From a virus: DNA of 41,130 nucleotides. The translations under genes were made by a program, and so were the position numbers. The DNA lies in the IMG/VR virus record IMGVR_UViG_3300028391_000007, positions 1 through 41,130 of that record. One strand, written 5' to 3'. This document shows positions 39,519-41,130 of this stretch, piece after piece; positions within the stretch are counted from its first letter, which is position 1; each line of letters opens with the position of its first letter. Under the pieces are notes generated by a model. That model had not been told where the DNA came from, ran no database searches, and saw only the letters and a program-made list of their open reading frames with translations.

Positions 39519-40466
39519 ATGGGATTTTTCGAAGAAACAAATAATGAACAAGTTGATAATAGTTTATGGGTAGAATCATATAGACCTGTAACATTAGAAA
39601 ACTATGTAGGTAATGAACACCTAAAAGAAAAAGTAAGTGGTTATTTAGAAACTGGTGATGTACCACACCTTCTACTTTATGGTAGAGCTGGTACTGGTAA
39701 GACAACTCTTGCTAAACTAATTGTAAAATCAATGGATTGTGATTATATGGTAATCAATGCATCTGATGAAAACAATGTAGAAACTGTAAGAAATAAAGTA
39801 AAAGGATTCGCATCATCAATGGGATTCAAAAAATATAAGATTGTTATTTTAGATGAGTTTGATTATATGTCTCAAAACGCACAAGCTATTTTGAGAAACT
39901 TAATGGAAACATTTTCACAACATTGTAGATTTATATTAACTTGTAACTATGTTGAGAAAGTTATTGACCCTATCCAAAGTAGATGTCAAACTTTTCAAAT
40001 CATACCTCCAACTAAAAAGGATGTAGCAGTTCAAATATCAAAGATTTTGACTAGTGAAGAAGTAAAGTTTGAACCAAAAGATTTAGTTCCAATTATTGAT
40101 GCTGGATATCCTGATATTAGAAAGATTATCAATACTTGTCAATTAAACTCAATCAAAGGTGAGTTAAAAGTAGATACTCAAAACCTTTTAGAGAATGATT
40201 ATAAAATGAAGGTATTAGATATCCTAAAATCTTCAGATGATAAAAGAAATAAATATGTGAAAATGAGACAAGCTATTATTGATAGTAGAGTAACTGATTT
40301 CTCAGAATTATTCACATTATTGTATGAAAAAGTTGATGAGTACGCTCCACAAAATACAGCGAATGTAGTTATTGCTCTTTCCGAAGGACAGAACAAACAC
40401 TTTAACGCTATTGATAAAGAGATTCCAACTGCAGCAACTTTGATTGAAATTTTAAATTTAATATAA
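39519..40466 (+). CDS. 44: Clamp loader large subunit (T4 gp44)
   Basis: 315 residues (T4 gp44: 319). AAA+ motifs: LWVESYRPVTLENYVGNEHL, Walker A GRAGTGKT (55-62), Walker B variant ILDEFDYM (DEFD 112-115), sensor 1 LTCNYV (140-145), and the arginine-finger SRC motif (154-156). With gp62 it opens gp45 using ATP and loads it at primer ends. The stop overlaps the next start (TAATG). Confidence 0.95.
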   Translation: MGFFEETNNEQVDNSLWVESYRPVTLENYVGNEHLKEKVSGYLETGDVPHLLLYGRAGTGKTTLAKLIVKSMDCDYMVINASDENNVETVRNKVKGFASSMGFKKYKIVILDEFDYMSQNAQAILRNLMETFSQHCRFILTCNYVEKVIDPIQSRCQTFQIIPPTKKDVAVQISKILTSEEVKFEPKDLVPIIDAGYPDIRKIINTCQLNSIKGELKVDTQNLLENDYKMKVLDILKSSDDKRNKYVKMRQAIIDSRVTDFSELFTLLYEKVDEYAPQNTANVVIALSEGQNKHFNAIDKEIPTAATLIEILNLI

Positions 40467-40777
40467 TGGCAAATATAATTGGTAAAGGTGGTAGTAAACC
40501 ACAAAAAGCATCAGAGCAAAGTACACAACAACCAAAGTTAGATTTAGGTAAATCAACTCCTATTGTATGTGCTCATTGTGGGTATGATGTATTCATCGAT
40601 GGTTCTAAGTTTAGAAAAATTTCAAAACTAATTACTGGTACTCCGCAAGATGTGATTGTACCAATCGAAGTAATGATGTGTGGTAATTGTGGTGAGATTT
40701 GTGAAGAGTTACTACCAGAACAAATGAAAGTATTAGCAGAGATTGATAGAAAAAACGCTGAAGAAACAAATGGCTAA
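40466..40777 (+). CDS. Zinc-ribbon protein between clamp loader subunits (103 aa)
   Basis: 103 residues. After a disordered Gln/Ser/Lys-rich start, two CxxC pairs (CAHC 35-38 and CGNC 72-75), 33 residues apart, form a probable zinc ribbon; a further Cys is at 79. It is translationally coupled to gp44 (1-base overlap) and to gp62 (8-base overlap), so it may be part of the clamp loader or a regulator. Function unknown. Confidence 0.7.
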   Translation: MANIIGKGGSKPQKASEQSTQQPKLDLGKSTPIVCAHCGYDVFIDGSKFRKISKLITGTPQDVIVPIEVMMCGNCGEICEELLPEQMKVLAEIDRKNAEETNG

Positions 40778-41130
40778 ATCACTATTCGACCATATTAAAC
40801 AAATTACTAACGTTCAAAATCCAAAGTATTGGGATACGTTAGAAGAAGCAGATAAAAAGACTTGGAGTAACTATATGGTACTTCGTTTTTTATCTATGAA
40901 ATATGAGTGGGTAGAAACTATTGCTGCTGTACAACCTTATCTACAAGAAGTTCCTCCTAAAGCAATGTATTTAGCTATGATTGATTTACTTCCAAAAGGT
41001 AGACACTTTATGAAGTATATGAAAGCTAAGGGAGCTGATAAATACGAAGGTTGGTTAGTAGAGTTAGTAGCTAAACATTATGAAACCTCAAAGTTGGAAG
41101 CTGAAGATTACTTAAAGATTCTATATGCTA
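40770..41130 (+). CDS. 62: Clamp loader small subunit (T4 gp62), 3' end missing
   Basis: 120 residues are visible before the window ends; T4 gp62 has 187. MAKSLFDHIKQITNVQNPKY, TWSNYMVLRFLSMKYEWVET, LPKGRHFMKYMKAKG and VELVAKHYETSKLEAEDYLK follow the pattern of gp62 proteins (Y-x-x-[FY]-[MV]-[VN]-x-x-L-S, LP[KR]G[KR], A-K-[HR]-Y). It completes the gp44/62 loader. The start overlaps the zinc-ribbon gene by 8 bases. Confidence 0.85.
   Translation, partial: MAKSLFDHIKQITNVQNPKYWDTLEEADKKTWSNYMVLRFLSMKYEWVETIAAVQPYLQEVPPKAMYLAMIDLLPKGRHFMKYMKAKGADKYEGWLVELVAKHYETSKLEAEDYLKILYA

Overview
The window looks like one continuous piece of a T4-like contractile-tailed phage genome, AT-rich, with every supported gene on the + strand and almost no intergenic space. 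A Bacteroidetes (probably marine flavobacterial) host is suggested by three things. Seven intergenic sites match the Bacteroidetes promoter (TTTG, exactly 20 nt, TATATTTG or a one-base variant). Shine-Dalgarno sequences are mostly absent, with A-rich leaders instead. Several accessory genes have their best-known relatives in that phylum, including an Hc1-like histone and an NrdB with an ATP-cone. No tRNA, rRNA, CRISPR array, insertion sequence or integrase was seen.

Left half (1-20987), virion module. It starts inside a tail-fibre gene with a C-terminal S74 self-cleaving chaperone. It continues with two small proteins, the tail sheath (gp18), the tail tube (gp19), a gp26-type tail chaperone that appears to be extended by ribosomal frameshifting, the tape measure, a tube-cap-like protein, a gp53-like LysM wedge protein and a hub-like protein. 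An unexpected family-A DNA-polymerase-like gene follows, behind a host-type promoter. Then come a 679-aa protein of unknown function, an L,D-transpeptidase-like putative lysin, an aromatic-rich adhesin-like protein, a tandem pair of small paralogues and a flavin-dependent halogenase. Many of these genes follow a recurring ATATTTATA-type element, a possible late promoter.

Right half (20988-41130), replication, nucleotide and DNA-modification module. Behind two tandem host-type promoters lie gp32, UvsX, a small protein, RNase H/FEN and the gp41 helicase. After a clear terminator there is a tightly coupled run: a 56-aa Hc1-like histone, a SET-domain protein, MazG, NrdB (with ATP-cone), NrdA (without one), thioredoxin, an HTH protein and a Mom-like protein. 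A second promoter drives a 52-aa ORF and a second Mom-like paralogue. A third promoter, followed by two near-identical covarying hairpins, precedes a DGQHR/HNH putative nuclease, a GT-B-like glycosyltransferase and the family-B polymerase gp43. The window ends with sliding clamp gp45, a DruA-like (DUF4338-type) protein, clamp loader gp44, a zinc-ribbon protein and the start of gp62.

Most interesting: (1) 30471-34997, two Mom-like genes, a DGQHR-HNH nuclease-like gene and a glycosyltransferase, translationally linked to the replicative polymerase and possibly a DNA-modification-plus-nuclease system; (2) the adjacent Hc1-like histone and SET-domain genes; (3) a second, family-A polymerase-like protein with altered active-site motifs; (4) the halogenase beside Trp/Tyr-rich virion-type proteins; (5) a DruA-like gene inside the clamp/clamp-loader cluster. 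All functional statements rest on motif recognition by eye; no database search was possible.
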